Notes under the pieces: model-generated
Databases searched by the model: none
What the model was told of the DNA's origin: nothing
What the model saw: only the letters and a program-made list of their open reading frames with translations
Translations under genes and position numbers: made by a program
NCBI GenBank assembly: GCA_943788695.1
Contig: CALSRG010000001.1
Coordinates: 682,001-746,000, forward strand
Length of the DNA: 64,000 nt
From: an uncultured Flavobacteriaceae bacterium
Lineage (GTDB): Bacteria > Bacteroidota > Bacteroidia > Flavobacteriales > Flavobacteriaceae
Reading direction: 5' to 3'
Shown here: in pieces, positions 50,824 through 59,533 of the stretch
Position numbering within the stretch: position 1 is the first letter of the stretch
How the letters are laid out: every line of letters begins with the position of its first letter

Positions 50824-52293
50824 ATGACAAAATTTAGATTCATTTTAACAACCTTAAGCGCTGTTGTCTTCGCAACCAGTTGCTCTGACGATTTTGTGTA
50901 TGTCGATTCTCAAGACGTCAACTCTGAGAATTATTTCAATACTGAATCCGATTATCAAGCTGCTCTTATTGGAGCGTATGATTTGTTACAATCCACTTAT
51001 ATAAATGTGATGCTGGGAGAGATTGCCTCTGATAATACATTGGCTGGTGGTGAAAACGCAACTGATGTGCCTGGTATTCAGCAAGTGGATGATATGATCC
51101 ATACACCAAACAACCAACAGTTGAGAGATATTTGGGGATGGATGTTTGCAGGGGTCAATCGAGCTAACTATATTTTAGAGTTTAAAGACAGACTAGATTT
51201 TCCGAACAAACCAAGTGTTTTAGCTCAAGCACGTTTTTTGAGAGCTTACTATTATTTCGAATTGGTAAAGTGGTTTGGTCCAGTACCTTTGGTTGTTGAT
51301 CAACGCATTCAATTTGGAGATCAATTTAACATCGATCGTACACCAGTGGCGGATGTTTATACTCAAATTGAATCGGACTTAATCTATGCAGCCGACAACT
51401 TGCCTTACGTGCAAACTCAGGAAGGTCGCATCACTAAAGGTGCTGCACAAGCTCTTTTAGGTAAAGCTTATTTGTATCAAGATAAATTTGACCAGTCCGC
51501 TGAGGTGTTAATAGAACTCATTAATAGCGGTCCTTATAGTTTATTGACAGACTATTCGACCATGTTTGAAAACGATAATGAAAATAATATAGAATCTGTA
51601 TTTGAGGTGCAATACACTGACCTTGAAGGTGCTGGTTTTGGTTGCTTGCAATGTAGTGAAGGAAATGTAGCGGTCGGATTTAATGGTCCTAGGTCTTATT
51701 TTGGGCCTTACTTTACATCGGGCTTCAGTTTTAACGTACCAACTCAAGAAACTTACGATGCATTTGAAGAGGACGATAACCGACGTGATATTGCCATTTT
51801 GAATATTGAGGCTTTGGTCGCAGTTGATCCAACGGTGAGTTACGGCGAAGGCAATGAGCACACAGGTTTCTTTAATAGAAAGTATATTCCTCGTCAAGGA
51901 GATTCGGGTATTGGCGATCAAAATTTGACCAATCCAAACAATTACAGATCAATTAGATTTGCAGATGTTTTGTTGATGGCTGCTGAAGCGCTCAACAGAG
52001 GAACCGGTTCTGATACAGATGCATTAGCATTACTTAATCGTGTACGCCGACGAGCTTTCGGTGATATGGATCACGATATTTCAGCTGCGGGAGCAGCTTT
52101 AACAACCGCTATTTGGGATGAAAGAAGACTAGAATTAGTAGGTGAAGGACACCGCTTTTTCGACCTTGTTAGAACATCGCAAGCAGCATCAAATATTGAT
52201 GGGTTTGTTTCTGGAAAACACGAATTATTTCCAATTCCTCAAATTGAAATCGAGCTAACTGGTAACCGTTGGGAGCAAAACCCGATGTATTAA
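50824..52293 (+). CDS. susD: SusD-family glycan-binding lipoprotein
   Basis: Lid of the SusC transporter, 489 residues. Signal ends FATSC at Cys20, followed by SDD, an acidic tail consistent with surface export. SusD fold: four TPR-like helices recognised by NTESDYQAALIGAYDLLQ, ARFLRAYYYFELVKWFGPVP and GAAQALLGKAYLYQDK; the C-terminal part ends with WDERRLELVGEGHRFFDLVR and HELFPIPQIEIELTG. Binds the imported oligosaccharide at the outer surface and hinges open over SusC. 12 nt before and 12 nt after its neighbours. Confidence 0.96.
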   Translation: MTKFRFILTTLSAVVFATSCSDDFVYVDSQDVNSENYFNTESDYQAALIGAYDLLQSTYINVMLGEIASDNTLAGGENATDVPGIQQVDDMIHTPNNQQLRDIWGWMFAGVNRANYILEFKDRLDFPNKPSVLAQARFLRAYYYFELVKWFGPVPLVVDQRIQFGDQFNIDRTPVADVYTQIESDLIYAADNLPYVQTQEGRITKGAAQALLGKAYLYQDKFDQSAEVLIELINSGPYSLLTDYSTMFENDNENNIESVFEVQYTDLEGAGFGCLQCSEGNVAVGFNGPRSYFGPYFTSGFSFNVPTQETYDAFEEDDNRRDIAILNIEALVAVDPTVSYGEGNEHTGFFNRKYIPRQGDSGIGDQNLTNPNNYRSIRFADVLLMAAEALNRGTGSDTDALALLNRVRRRAFGDMDHDISAAGAALTTAIWDERRLELVGEGHRFFDLVRTSQAASNIDGFVSGKHELFPIPQIEIELTGNRWEQNPMY

Positions 52294-52305
52294 AATATCT
52301 TTAAT

Positions 52306-54390
52306 ATGAAAAATAAAATGATGAAATATTTATTTGCTGGAATTGCACTTTTTGCTGTAATGAGCTGTGTTGAGGAGGATCGTGACATTTCATATGTTCA
52401 AAACGTTCAAGGCCCAGAAAATTTGGCATTAACCTTCAACGTAACACAAGATAACACTGGAAACGTCAGTATACTTCCTTCAGCTGAAAATGCAGATTCT
52501 TTTAAAGTATTTTTTGGAGATGCTGATAATAGCGAAGCCGATTTGTCTGCTGGTGAAAGTGCATCTTTTACCTACCCTGAAGGAGTTTATCAAGTAAGAC
52601 TTGCAGCATATGGCTTTGAAAATGAAATGGCCGAAATAACTCAAGAACTGGTAGTTTCCTTTAATGCACCTCAGAATTTAGAGGTGTTTATAGAAAATGA
52701 TGAAGCTATTTCGAGACAGGTTAACGTTACAGCATCTGCTGATTATGCAATCACATATGATGTGTTCTTTGGCGAAACTGCAAATCCTGATGCAGTGAGT
52801 GCTAATATCGGTGAAACCATCAATTATGTATATGCCGCACCTGGAATTTATACTATTACAGTAGTAGCTATGGGTGCAGCAATTGAAACCACAACTTACA
52901 CTGTGGATTTCGAAGTTACTGAGATCTTAGCGCCACTAACAGCTGCGCCTACTCCAAACATACCTGCAGTGAATGTCATTTCTTTATACAGTGACACTTA
53001 TACTAATGTCACTTTGAATGAACTGAACCCTGGATGGGGACAGGGGACAACATTGACCGAAGTTCAATTCGATGGCAATAACACTTGGTTTTATAACAAC
53101 CTCAGTTTTTCAGGTATCGTAAGTGATTATGGTAATCCAACGGATATATCAAGTATGTCTCATTTACATTTTGACTATTGGACACCTGAGGCTGATGTTG
53201 CTATCACTGCTTTAGGAATGAAATTGGTTAATACCACTACGGCTCCAGTTCAGGAGGATATTGAATTTGCCGGTAATATTACGCAAGGTGGATGGGTTAG
53301 TGTGGATATTCCTTTGGCTGATTATGCCTTAGACTTGTCTGCTGTTACTCAGTTTATCTGGGATACTGCCGAAGGTTTTGATGGAATGGTTTATATCGAT
53401 AACCTTTACTTTTACCAACAATCACCAACATCTCCACCAACTGCGGCACCTACACCAACACAATTGCCAGGCGCAGTAATTTCACTTTACAGTGATGCCT
53501 ATACCAATATTGGTTTGAATGAAGTCAATCCGGGGTGGGGACAAACCACCTTATTATCTGAAGTTCAAATAGAAGGTAATAACACTTGGAAATATGAATT
53601 ACTCAGTTTCTCAGGAATTGTAAGTGATTATGGAAATCCTACTAATCTAACGGGAATGACCCATTTGCATTTCGATTTTTGGACTCCCGAAACGGCAGAC
53701 CCAGTGACAATGCTAGGGATGAAACTGGTCAATACCAATATTGGTTCTGAAGACCTTGAATTCGCGCCTAATGTGACACAAGGGGAGTGGGTTAGTGTTG
53801 ATATTCCGTTATCTGATTACACCACAGACCTGTCTGAGGTTTCACAATTTATTTGGGATACTGCCGAAGGATTTGACGGTACTGTTTTTATCGACAACCT
53901 CTATTTTTATGCTACTGGACCAACAATGCCAGCGCCTGTGCCAACAGTTGCAGCTGCTAACGTTATCTCTCTATACAGTGATGCTTACACCAATATCACA
54001 TTAAATGAGATAAATCCAGGATGGGGTCAATCTACCATTTTTTCAGAAGTTCAAGTAGATGGTGATAACATTTGGAAATATGAATTACTTAATTTCTCTG
54101 GAATTGTAAGTGACTATGGAAACCCTACAGATTTAACGGGTATGACACATCTTCACTTCGATTATTGGACACCTAACATGACCGAACTAGGAATGAAGTT
54201 GGTTAATACTATAATTTCTCAGGAAGATGTTGAATTCGCACCACCTTTAACACAAGGAACCTGGGTCAGTGTTGAAATTCCATTAGCAGATTACGCTGCT
54301 GATTTATCAGCAATTACTCAATTTATTTGGGATAGTGCTGCAGGTATCGACGGTACAATATTTATTGATAATTTATACTTTCACAACTAA
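52306..54390 (+). CDS. Surface glycan-binding lipoprotein with three tandem modules
   Basis: Lipoprotein of 694 residues. Cys21 is followed by VEED, matching the acidic surface-export signal. Two PKD/SusE-like domains cover ~30-205. Then three copies of a ~150-residue beta-sandwich module (~217-375, ~390-535, ~549-694), each with ISLYSDxYTNxxLNExNPGW, FSGIVSDYGNPT, MxHLHFDxWT, TQGxWVSVxIPLxDY and FIWDxAxGxDGxxxIDNLYF. The module is of the kind attached to GH16 enzymes in marine Bacteroidetes; I infer that it binds beta-glucan. The exact spacing of modules suggests avidity on a long chain. Position 3 in the locus is where SusE/SusF-type proteins sit. Confidence 0.9.
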   Translation: MKNKMMKYLFAGIALFAVMSCVEEDRDISYVQNVQGPENLALTFNVTQDNTGNVSILPSAENADSFKVFFGDADNSEADLSAGESASFTYPEGVYQVRLAAYGFENEMAEITQELVVSFNAPQNLEVFIENDEAISRQVNVTASADYAITYDVFFGETANPDAVSANIGETINYVYAAPGIYTITVVAMGAAIETTTYTVDFEVTEILAPLTAAPTPNIPAVNVISLYSDTYTNVTLNELNPGWGQGTTLTEVQFDGNNTWFYNNLSFSGIVSDYGNPTDISSMSHLHFDYWTPEADVAITALGMKLVNTTTAPVQEDIEFAGNITQGGWVSVDIPLADYALDLSAVTQFIWDTAEGFDGMVYIDNLYFYQQSPTSPPTAAPTPTQLPGAVISLYSDAYTNIGLNEVNPGWGQTTLLSEVQIEGNNTWKYELLSFSGIVSDYGNPTNLTGMTHLHFDFWTPETADPVTMLGMKLVNTNIGSEDLEFAPNVTQGEWVSVDIPLSDYTTDLSEVSQFIWDTAEGFDGTVFIDNLYFYATGPTMPAPVPTVAAANVISLYSDAYTNITLNEINPGWGQSTIFSEVQVDGDNIWKYELLNFSGIVSDYGNPTDLTGMTHLHFDYWTPNMTELGMKLVNTIISQEDVEFAPPLTQGTWVSVEIPLADYAADLSAITQFIWDSAAGIDGTIFIDNLYFHN
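52957..53418 (+). repeat. Module repeat 1 of the glycan-binding lipoprotein
   Basis: First copy of a ~450-nt coding repeat. It has an insertion relative to the others (TTTAPVQEDIEF against shorter loops). Opens ISLYSDTYTNVTLNELNPGW. Confidence 0.8.
53470..53913 (+). repeat. Module repeat 2 of the glycan-binding lipoprotein
   Basis: Second copy; opens ISLYSDAYTNIGLNEVNPGW and keeps the WVSVDIPLSDY and FIWDTAEGFDG strands. Joined to copy 1 by a Pro/Thr-rich linker (TSPPTAAPTPTQ). Confidence 0.8.
53944..54390 (+). repeat. Module repeat 3 of the glycan-binding lipoprotein
   Basis: Third copy, at the protein's C-terminus; opens ISLYSDAYTNITLNEINPGW. It has a short loop where copies 1 and 2 carry PEADVAITA/PETADPVTM (only PNMTEL). 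Confidence 0.8.
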
Positions 54391-54399
54391 GACTAAAGC

Positions 54400-55335
54400 A
54401 TGATGAAACTATTAAAAAATTTAACAAGCGTGGCTCTTATTGCATTAGTTGCAATGGGTTGCCAAGAAGAAGACCAGGTTTTTGGTGCTATTAAAACACC
54501 AACCAACCTCGAAGTGTCTGCAACCATAACAGGAGCAGATGCTGAGAATCCTTATGGTGATGGTAGTGGTGAAGTAACCTTTACAGCCTCTGCTACTGAT
54601 GCCTTATCTTATAAATTTGTTTTAGGAACTTTTGAAAAGGTAGCACCGTCAGGGTCATATACTCATATTTTTAGCACGCTTGGTGTGAACACCTACGACG
54701 TTGTAGTATTGGCTTACGGTGCAGGTGGTACAACCACATCATCAGTAATCACTATTGATGTTCGCGCAGATTATACGCCTCCAGCGGATTTTCTGCAAAA
54801 ACTTTTGGGCGATACGGGTACCCGCACTTGGCGGATCAAGGCCGAAGGTCCTGGTCATTTCGGCCTCGGCCCAGTTAATGATTGGCCTTTTGCTTATTAT
54901 AGTGCTGCGCCTGGAGATAAGGCGGCTACTGGTATGTATGATGACCGTTACATCTTCAGTGAAGATGGGACTTTTACACATATCACCAATAGTGTAAATG
55001 ACGACAATGGCACGGATACCAGCGGAACAGTATTTGGAAGAGATCCATATATCATGAATGATTTAGGACCGACAAGTGAAGTTCCGAATGGCGCTGATAT
55101 TGAAAATTACCCTTTAGATGATTATTCTGAATCATGGAGTGTAATCGCTCCAGGAGGTACAAAAACCTTTGTGTTCAGTGGATTAGCATTTATCGGTTAT
55201 TATACCGGGGGAAATCATCAATATGTTATCATGGAGGATCCAGATAATCCAATGCCTTCGAATGAGTTTAGAATAAAAACTACGGATGCTAACTCAGAAT
55301 TTGATTGGGGTTTTATAATTATTGCAGACGAATAA
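54400..55335 (+). CDS. PKD-type surface lipoprotein with an unassigned C-terminal domain
   Basis: Lipoprotein of 311 residues; signal ends AMGC, then QEED (surface-export type). The N-terminal domain (~30-125) is PKD-like: TPTNLEVSATITG, GDGSGEVTFTASATDALSYK. The same domain opens the GH16 enzyme two genes... directly downstream. The C-terminal ~180 residues (LLGDTGTRTWRIKAEGPGHF, FSEDGTFTHITNS, FSGLAFIGYYTGGNHQYVIM) are beta-rich, aromatic-rich and not assigned; such domains occur in marine glucan loci as binding proteins. No catalytic motif. 9 nt after the triple-module gene. Confidence 0.85.
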   Translation: MMKLLKNLTSVALIALVAMGCQEEDQVFGAIKTPTNLEVSATITGADAENPYGDGSGEVTFTASATDALSYKFVLGTFEKVAPSGSYTHIFSTLGVNTYDVVVLAYGAGGTTTSSVITIDVRADYTPPADFLQKLLGDTGTRTWRIKAEGPGHFGLGPVNDWPFAYYSAAPGDKAATGMYDDRYIFSEDGTFTHITNSVNDDNGTDTSGTVFGRDPYIMNDLGPTSEVPNGADIENYPLDDYSESWSVIAPGGTKTFVFSGLAFIGYYTGGNHQYVIMEDPDNPMPSNEFRIKTTDANSEFDWGFIIIADE

Positions 55336-55355
55336 AATTTAATTAGAGATAATTT

Positions 55356-56438
55356 ATGATGATTAAAAGATTATTAGGTTTACTGTGCCTTACTCTGATG
55401 TATTGTTCAAGTGACGATAATCCCCAAAATACCCAACCTCAGGATATAACACCTACAAATCTTTTAATCCATATCGATAAATCGGGGTCTTCTACTTCAA
55501 TGCCAAATGGTGATGGTTCTGGAATCGTGACCTTCGTGGCTACGGCTACAGATGCGGTGTCTTACGCTTTCAGAATTGACTCTGGACAATTAATACCCAA
55601 TGCTTCTGGTACTTGGTTGCAGTCATTTACAACGCCGGGTACTACAGAACATACCATTGAAGCGGTAGCTTATTCTTCATCAGGAAATACATCAAGCGTG
55701 ATTCAACAGTTTTCCATTTATGTCGAAGAAATTACTGGCGAGCAATTGATATGGTCAGATGAATTTAATAATGACGGTGCACCTAGTAGTTCGAAATGGA
55801 CTTATGATATCGGTGGCAATGGTTGGGGTAATGGTGAATATCAATTCTACACCGCAAGACCAGAGAACGTCATTGTTGAAAATGGCTATCTTAAAATCAT
55901 AGCGAAAAGAGAAAATTATGGTGGTAAGGAGTTTACTTCTGCAAGACTGATTTCTCAAGATCTGTTTGAATTTCAATATGGTCGTGTCGAAATTAGAGCC
56001 AAATTACCCCAAGGTGCTGGCACTTGGCCTGCTCTTTGGATGTTAGGTGCAAATTTTTCTTCGTCGGGATGGCCTACATGTGGCGAAATGGATATTATGG
56101 AGCATTGGGGATCCAATCAAAACATAATCTCTGGTGCGACACATACCCCTTCTAGTTACGGAAATACCGTAAATAAGGGAGAAGTTAACATACCAGGTGT
56201 GTCTGAAGATTTTCATTTATATGGTATAAACTGGAGTTCTGAAAAGTTAGAATTTACCGTAGATGGGTCAGTGTTTTACACTTATAATCCACCAGTTAAA
56301 AATGATTCGACTTGGCCATTTGATCAAGATTTCTTTTTGATCTGTAATGTGGCTATGGGTAGTTTCTGGGAGACTGTTGATCCCAATTTCGTAGAATCAA
56401 CCATGGAGGTCGATTACATTAGAGTTTATCAAGAATAA
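55356..56438 (+). CDS. GH16 endo-beta-1,3-glucanase (laminarinase-type) lipoprotein
   Basis: Glycoside hydrolase of 360 residues. Signal ends LMYC (Cys17). A PKD-like domain at ~30-125 (NGDGSGIVTFVATATDAVSY) shares its pattern with the preceding lipoprotein. The catalytic GH16 jelly roll follows (~130-360): LIWSDEFNNDGAPSSSKW, RVEIRAKLPQGAGTWPALWM, catalytic GEMDIMEHWG with Glu244 (nucleophile), Asp246 and Glu249 (acid/base), and FFLICNVAMGSFWE. The E-x-D-x-x-E form with an extra Met belongs to the laminarinase/lichenase side of GH16. Predicted surface endo-enzyme cutting beta-glucan for SusC uptake. Confidence 0.94.
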   Translation: MMIKRLLGLLCLTLMYCSSDDNPQNTQPQDITPTNLLIHIDKSGSSTSMPNGDGSGIVTFVATATDAVSYAFRIDSGQLIPNASGTWLQSFTTPGTTEHTIEAVAYSSSGNTSSVIQQFSIYVEEITGEQLIWSDEFNNDGAPSSSKWTYDIGGNGWGNGEYQFYTARPENVIVENGYLKIIAKRENYGGKEFTSARLISQDLFEFQYGRVEIRAKLPQGAGTWPALWMLGANFSSSGWPTCGEMDIMEHWGSNQNIISGATHTPSSYGNTVNKGEVNIPGVSEDFHLYGINWSSEKLEFTVDGSVFYTYNPPVKNDSTWPFDQDFFLICNVAMGSFWETVDPNFVESTMEVDYIRVYQE

Positions 56439-56447
56439 TTAATTTTT

Positions 56448-58472
56448 ATGATGTCTAAATTTCATTTGACCATTGGGTCATTTCTATTATTATTAATGAC
56501 TGGTTGTAATCAACCCACTGAGGTTGAGGTTGAAAAGCAGCGCATTGCTGCTGAAGTCGAAGCTATGGTCACGCAAATGACTATTGATGAGAAAATTGGT
56601 CAGATGACTCAAATCGACATGAGAATGATTGATACCATTTCAGATGTTAGTGATCTATATATTGGATCGATTCTTAGTGGTGGGGGGTCAGTCCCAGCTG
56701 ATAATACACCGAAAGGATGGGTCAATATGGTTAATGAATTTCAAAAACAAGCATTAAACACAAGACTTAAAATTCCTTTGATTTATGGTATTGATGCCGT
56801 TCATGGACACAATAACGTCGTTGGCGCAACGATCTTTCCTCACAATATAGCCTTAGGTTGTTCGAATGACACGGATTTGGTTTATCGCATTAATCAAGCT
56901 ACAGCAACTGAGGTTGCGGCCACAGGGATTCACTGGACCTTTGCTCCTTGTATTGCTATTCCACAAGACCCGAGATGGGGACGTTTTTATGAAGGATTTG
57001 GCGACCAGACTGCCTTAGTCGATGGTCTGACAGCATCGGCGATAGAGGGATATGAGGATCCCTTATCGAAGATTGCCAACCGACAAATTGCTGGTTGTGC
57101 AAAACACTTCATTGGTGATGGGGCAACGGGATTTGGGACAGGAACTCGAGTGGAGGGTATCCATACTTATTATCTTGATCGCGGTGACGCTCAGATGAGC
57201 AATGCCGAAATGCGCGAAAAATATTTGCCACCTTACATCACTGCTATCGCTTCGGGTGTCAAAACTGTTATGATGAGCTTTAATAGTTTTAATGGTGAAA
57301 AATGTCATGGCAGCCGCTACCTCATTGAAGACCTTTTGAAAGGTGAACTTGGGTTTGATGGATTTATTATTTCTGATTGGGCAGGAATTGATGAAATCCC
57401 TGGAGACTATAAATCGGACATTATTAATGGTGTTAATGCAGGAATCGATATGGTAATGGTGCCAGGAAGTTTATTCGGTCAAGAACATTATAAAACATTT
57501 ATCACATTGTTTAAAGAGGCCGTAGCCGAAGGATCAATCAAAGAAGACCGTTTGAATGATGCAGTCAAGAGAATCTTAACAGTTAAACACCAAATAGGAT
57601 TATTTGATCAGCCTTATATGTCTGATCAATTTACCGCTGAAGTTGGATCAAGCGAACACCGTGCTTTAGCACGCGAAGCGGTTCAAAAGAGTACAGTGTT
57701 GTTAAAAAATAATGCTGTATTGCCTTTAGAAAAGGATGACAAAATTGTAGTTATAGGCTCTGCCGCTCACAACTTGGGCATGCAGAATGGTGGCTGGACT
57801 GTGGAGTGGCAAGGACATTTTATTCCAGATTTCCAATTTTTAGATGATGATGGGAATAGCAGCATTAGTAAAATGGAATATTTGAATCAAATCGCAATGG
57901 TCTATGGTTCAAAATTTGAAGAAGCCAAATGGTCCTCCTATTTTACCAGTATAGACACCAATTTAGACGATGCGCTATCTGTCGAGGAGTATAATCAACT
58001 GGACACTCTTTTACCTTATCAACCGAATGGTACAACTATTTTAGAGGGCCTCAAAGAATTGGGGGGTGTAAGAAATGTTTCCTATAATCCCAATGCCACT
58101 AATATAGAAACGGGACAAACCATTGTAGCGGTAGTTGGCGAGTATCCTTACGCTGAAGGCTATGGTGACGATCCCTCATTGCAATTGAACGCATATGACA
58201 CAAGTGCACTACAACGCGCGTTTGCATCAGGCAATAAGGTGATTATCGTTCTGGTTTCTGGACGTCCATTGAATATGGATGCACATTTTGAACAAGCTGA
58301 TGGTGTTGTAGCAGCATTTTGGCCTGGAATGGCAGGTGAGGGTTTGTCTGATGTATTGTACGGCGACTTCAATCCAACAGCAAAGTTGAGCTTCACTTGG
58401 CCAAAAGAATTAGGTGACGGTGATAGTAATGTCGAAGCACTGTACGAATTTGGAGCTGGATTGAGTTACTAA
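56448..58472 (+). CDS. GH3 beta-glucosidase / exo-glucanase with inserted EF-hand pair
   Basis: Exo-acting lipoprotein of 674 residues (MTGC lipobox, Cys20). The TIM-barrel domain (~35-380) has IPLIYGIDAVHGHNNVVGAT, CAKHFIGDGATGFGTGT, and the nucleophile Asp310 in GFIISDWAGIDEI. The second domain (~395-674) has AHNLGMQNGGWTVEWQG and VVAAFWPGMAGEGLSDVLYG, ending at FGAGLSY without a fibronectin domain; this is the barley ExoI-like subgroup. Between GGWTVEWQG (~448-456) and GTTILEGL (~528) is a ~70-residue insertion carrying two canonical EF-hand loops (Asp466-Glu477; Asp503-Glu514). It releases glucose from GH16 products, by family. Stop is 1 nt from the convergent DUF456 gene. Confidence 0.94.
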   Translation: MMSKFHLTIGSFLLLLMTGCNQPTEVEVEKQRIAAEVEAMVTQMTIDEKIGQMTQIDMRMIDTISDVSDLYIGSILSGGGSVPADNTPKGWVNMVNEFQKQALNTRLKIPLIYGIDAVHGHNNVVGATIFPHNIALGCSNDTDLVYRINQATATEVAATGIHWTFAPCIAIPQDPRWGRFYEGFGDQTALVDGLTASAIEGYEDPLSKIANRQIAGCAKHFIGDGATGFGTGTRVEGIHTYYLDRGDAQMSNAEMREKYLPPYITAIASGVKTVMMSFNSFNGEKCHGSRYLIEDLLKGELGFDGFIISDWAGIDEIPGDYKSDIINGVNAGIDMVMVPGSLFGQEHYKTFITLFKEAVAEGSIKEDRLNDAVKRILTVKHQIGLFDQPYMSDQFTAEVGSSEHRALAREAVQKSTVLLKNNAVLPLEKDDKIVVIGSAAHNLGMQNGGWTVEWQGHFIPDFQFLDDDGNSSISKMEYLNQIAMVYGSKFEEAKWSSYFTSIDTNLDDALSVEEYNQLDTLLPYQPNGTTILEGLKELGGVRNVSYNPNATNIETGQTIVAVVGEYPYAEGYGDDPSLQLNAYDTSALQRAFASGNKVIIVLVSGRPLNMDAHFEQADGVVAAFWPGMAGEGLSDVLYGDFNPTAKLSFTWPKELGDGDSNVEALYEFGAGLSY

Positions 58473-58473
58473 T

Positions 58474-58974
58474 TTAATTGAGCAGACCATCCTTAAATTC
58501 CCATATCTGAGCTATAAAAAGTCCGAAGTAAATTAGGGATAATATAAACTTCATTAAAGAAGATGCCAAAAACCCTATTAATGCGCCTGTTGCAGATTTA
58601 GCAGCTGTTTGCTCATCTGAATCGTTGAGTAATTCACCTATATAAGCACCCAAAAATGTGCCTATTATTATTCCAAATGGGATTGGTGACAAGAGACCAA
58701 CAACTAACCCGATGACACTCCCGATCATGGATTTTCTGCTTCCACCAAAACGTTTGACACCTGCTGCTGGAATCCAATAATCTAAAATTGTTATTATTAC
58801 GGCAATAACTAATGTAATTCCTAAAAACACCCAATCTGATGGAATGGCTTTAGTCAAACTAATAATAAACAAACCAACCCAGCTTAATGGAGGGCCAGGT
58901 AATACGGGTAAAAAACTTCCAAACACACCTAGTAACATGAAAGCAAATCCTATTGAAATTATAAAAAAATCCAT
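58474..58974 (-). CDS. DUF456 membrane protein
   Basis: Integral membrane protein of 166 residues with four to five helices; DUF456 signature GVFGSFLPVLPGPPLSWVGLF, IPSDWVFLGITLVIAVIITI and RKSMIGSVIGLVVGLLSPIP, with Gly/Ala-rich paired segments. The ATG ending at 58972 (MDFFIISIGFAFML) is preferred; the frame extends upstream to a Met at 59016 by 14 residues that look non-coding. Function unknown. Convergent with the GH3 gene (1-nt gap), divergent from the small lipoprotein gene. Confidence 0.85.
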   Translation of the reverse strand: MDFFIISIGFAFMLLGVFGSFLPVLPGPPLSWVGLFIISLTKAIPSDWVFLGITLVIAVIITILDYWIPAAGVKRFGGSRKSMIGSVIGLVVGLLSPIPFGIIIGTFLGAYIGELLNDSDEQTAAKSATGALIGFLASSLMKFILSLIYFGLFIAQIWEFKDGLLN

Positions 58975-59062
58975 CTGATTAATTTGGTGTTTTAAAATTA
59001 CACTAATTTTTAGCAAGATGCTCCATTGAAATAAAAATTGTAATTTTCAAAAAAATAAGATA

Positions 59063-59527
59063 GTGTCACGATTTTTATATTTTTTTGTTGCTGTGCTGCT
59101 TGTTAGTTGTTCGGAACTAAGTTTTAAAAAATCCGACCAAGTTCAATTGCTTCAAAACGAAAAAAATGCCATTGACTGGAAAACAGTTGATGACTGGCCA
59201 ACTTTTAGTAATTGTATAAAAGAATCAAACCTTCAGAATAGATGGGATTGTATTACCACTACCATTCAAGAACATTGTGGAGTGTTTTTCATGATTGATG
59301 AATTAGTTAATTTTAAAAATGACACCCTATGGGCAACCTTATATGTCTCTAATACGGGTGTTCTAAAAATGAATTTCACTCAAATCTCGGATAGCCTAAT
59401 GAATCAAATGCTTCAGGAGTGTGTGTCCAGTTTGCCTCAAATGATACCAGCTATTAAGCGTGGACAACCTGTAAATTGTGAGTTGCGGCTGCCTTTGGTT
59501 TTCAAAACCATTGAGACTCACTTATAA
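59063..59527 (+). CDS. Small hypothetical lipoprotein
   Basis: Protein of 154 residues starting with GTG (MSRFLYFFVAVLLVSCSELS, lipobox VLLVSC). The mature part has four Cys (FSNCIKES, RWDCITTT, EHCGVF, LQECVSS and VNCELR), suggesting two disulfides, and ends with RGQPVNCELRLPLVFK, which resembles the last strands of a TonB C-terminal-like domain. I do not recognise a named family. It is 6 nt upstream of ruvC and probably co-transcribed with it. Confidence 0.75.
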   Translation: MSRFLYFFVAVLLVSCSELSFKKSDQVQLLQNEKNAIDWKTVDDWPTFSNCIKESNLQNRWDCITTTIQEHCGVFFMIDELVNFKNDTLWATLYVSNTGVLKMNFTQISDSLMNQMLQECVSSLPQMIPAIKRGQPVNCELRLPLVFKTIETHL

Positions 59528-59533
59528 CTTGCG

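Noticed and set aside
52957..54390. Tandem repeats as a CRISPR-like or mobile element
   Set aside because: Repeats are ~450 nt, in frame, and encode protein modules; there are no short direct repeats with spacers and no cas or transposase genes.
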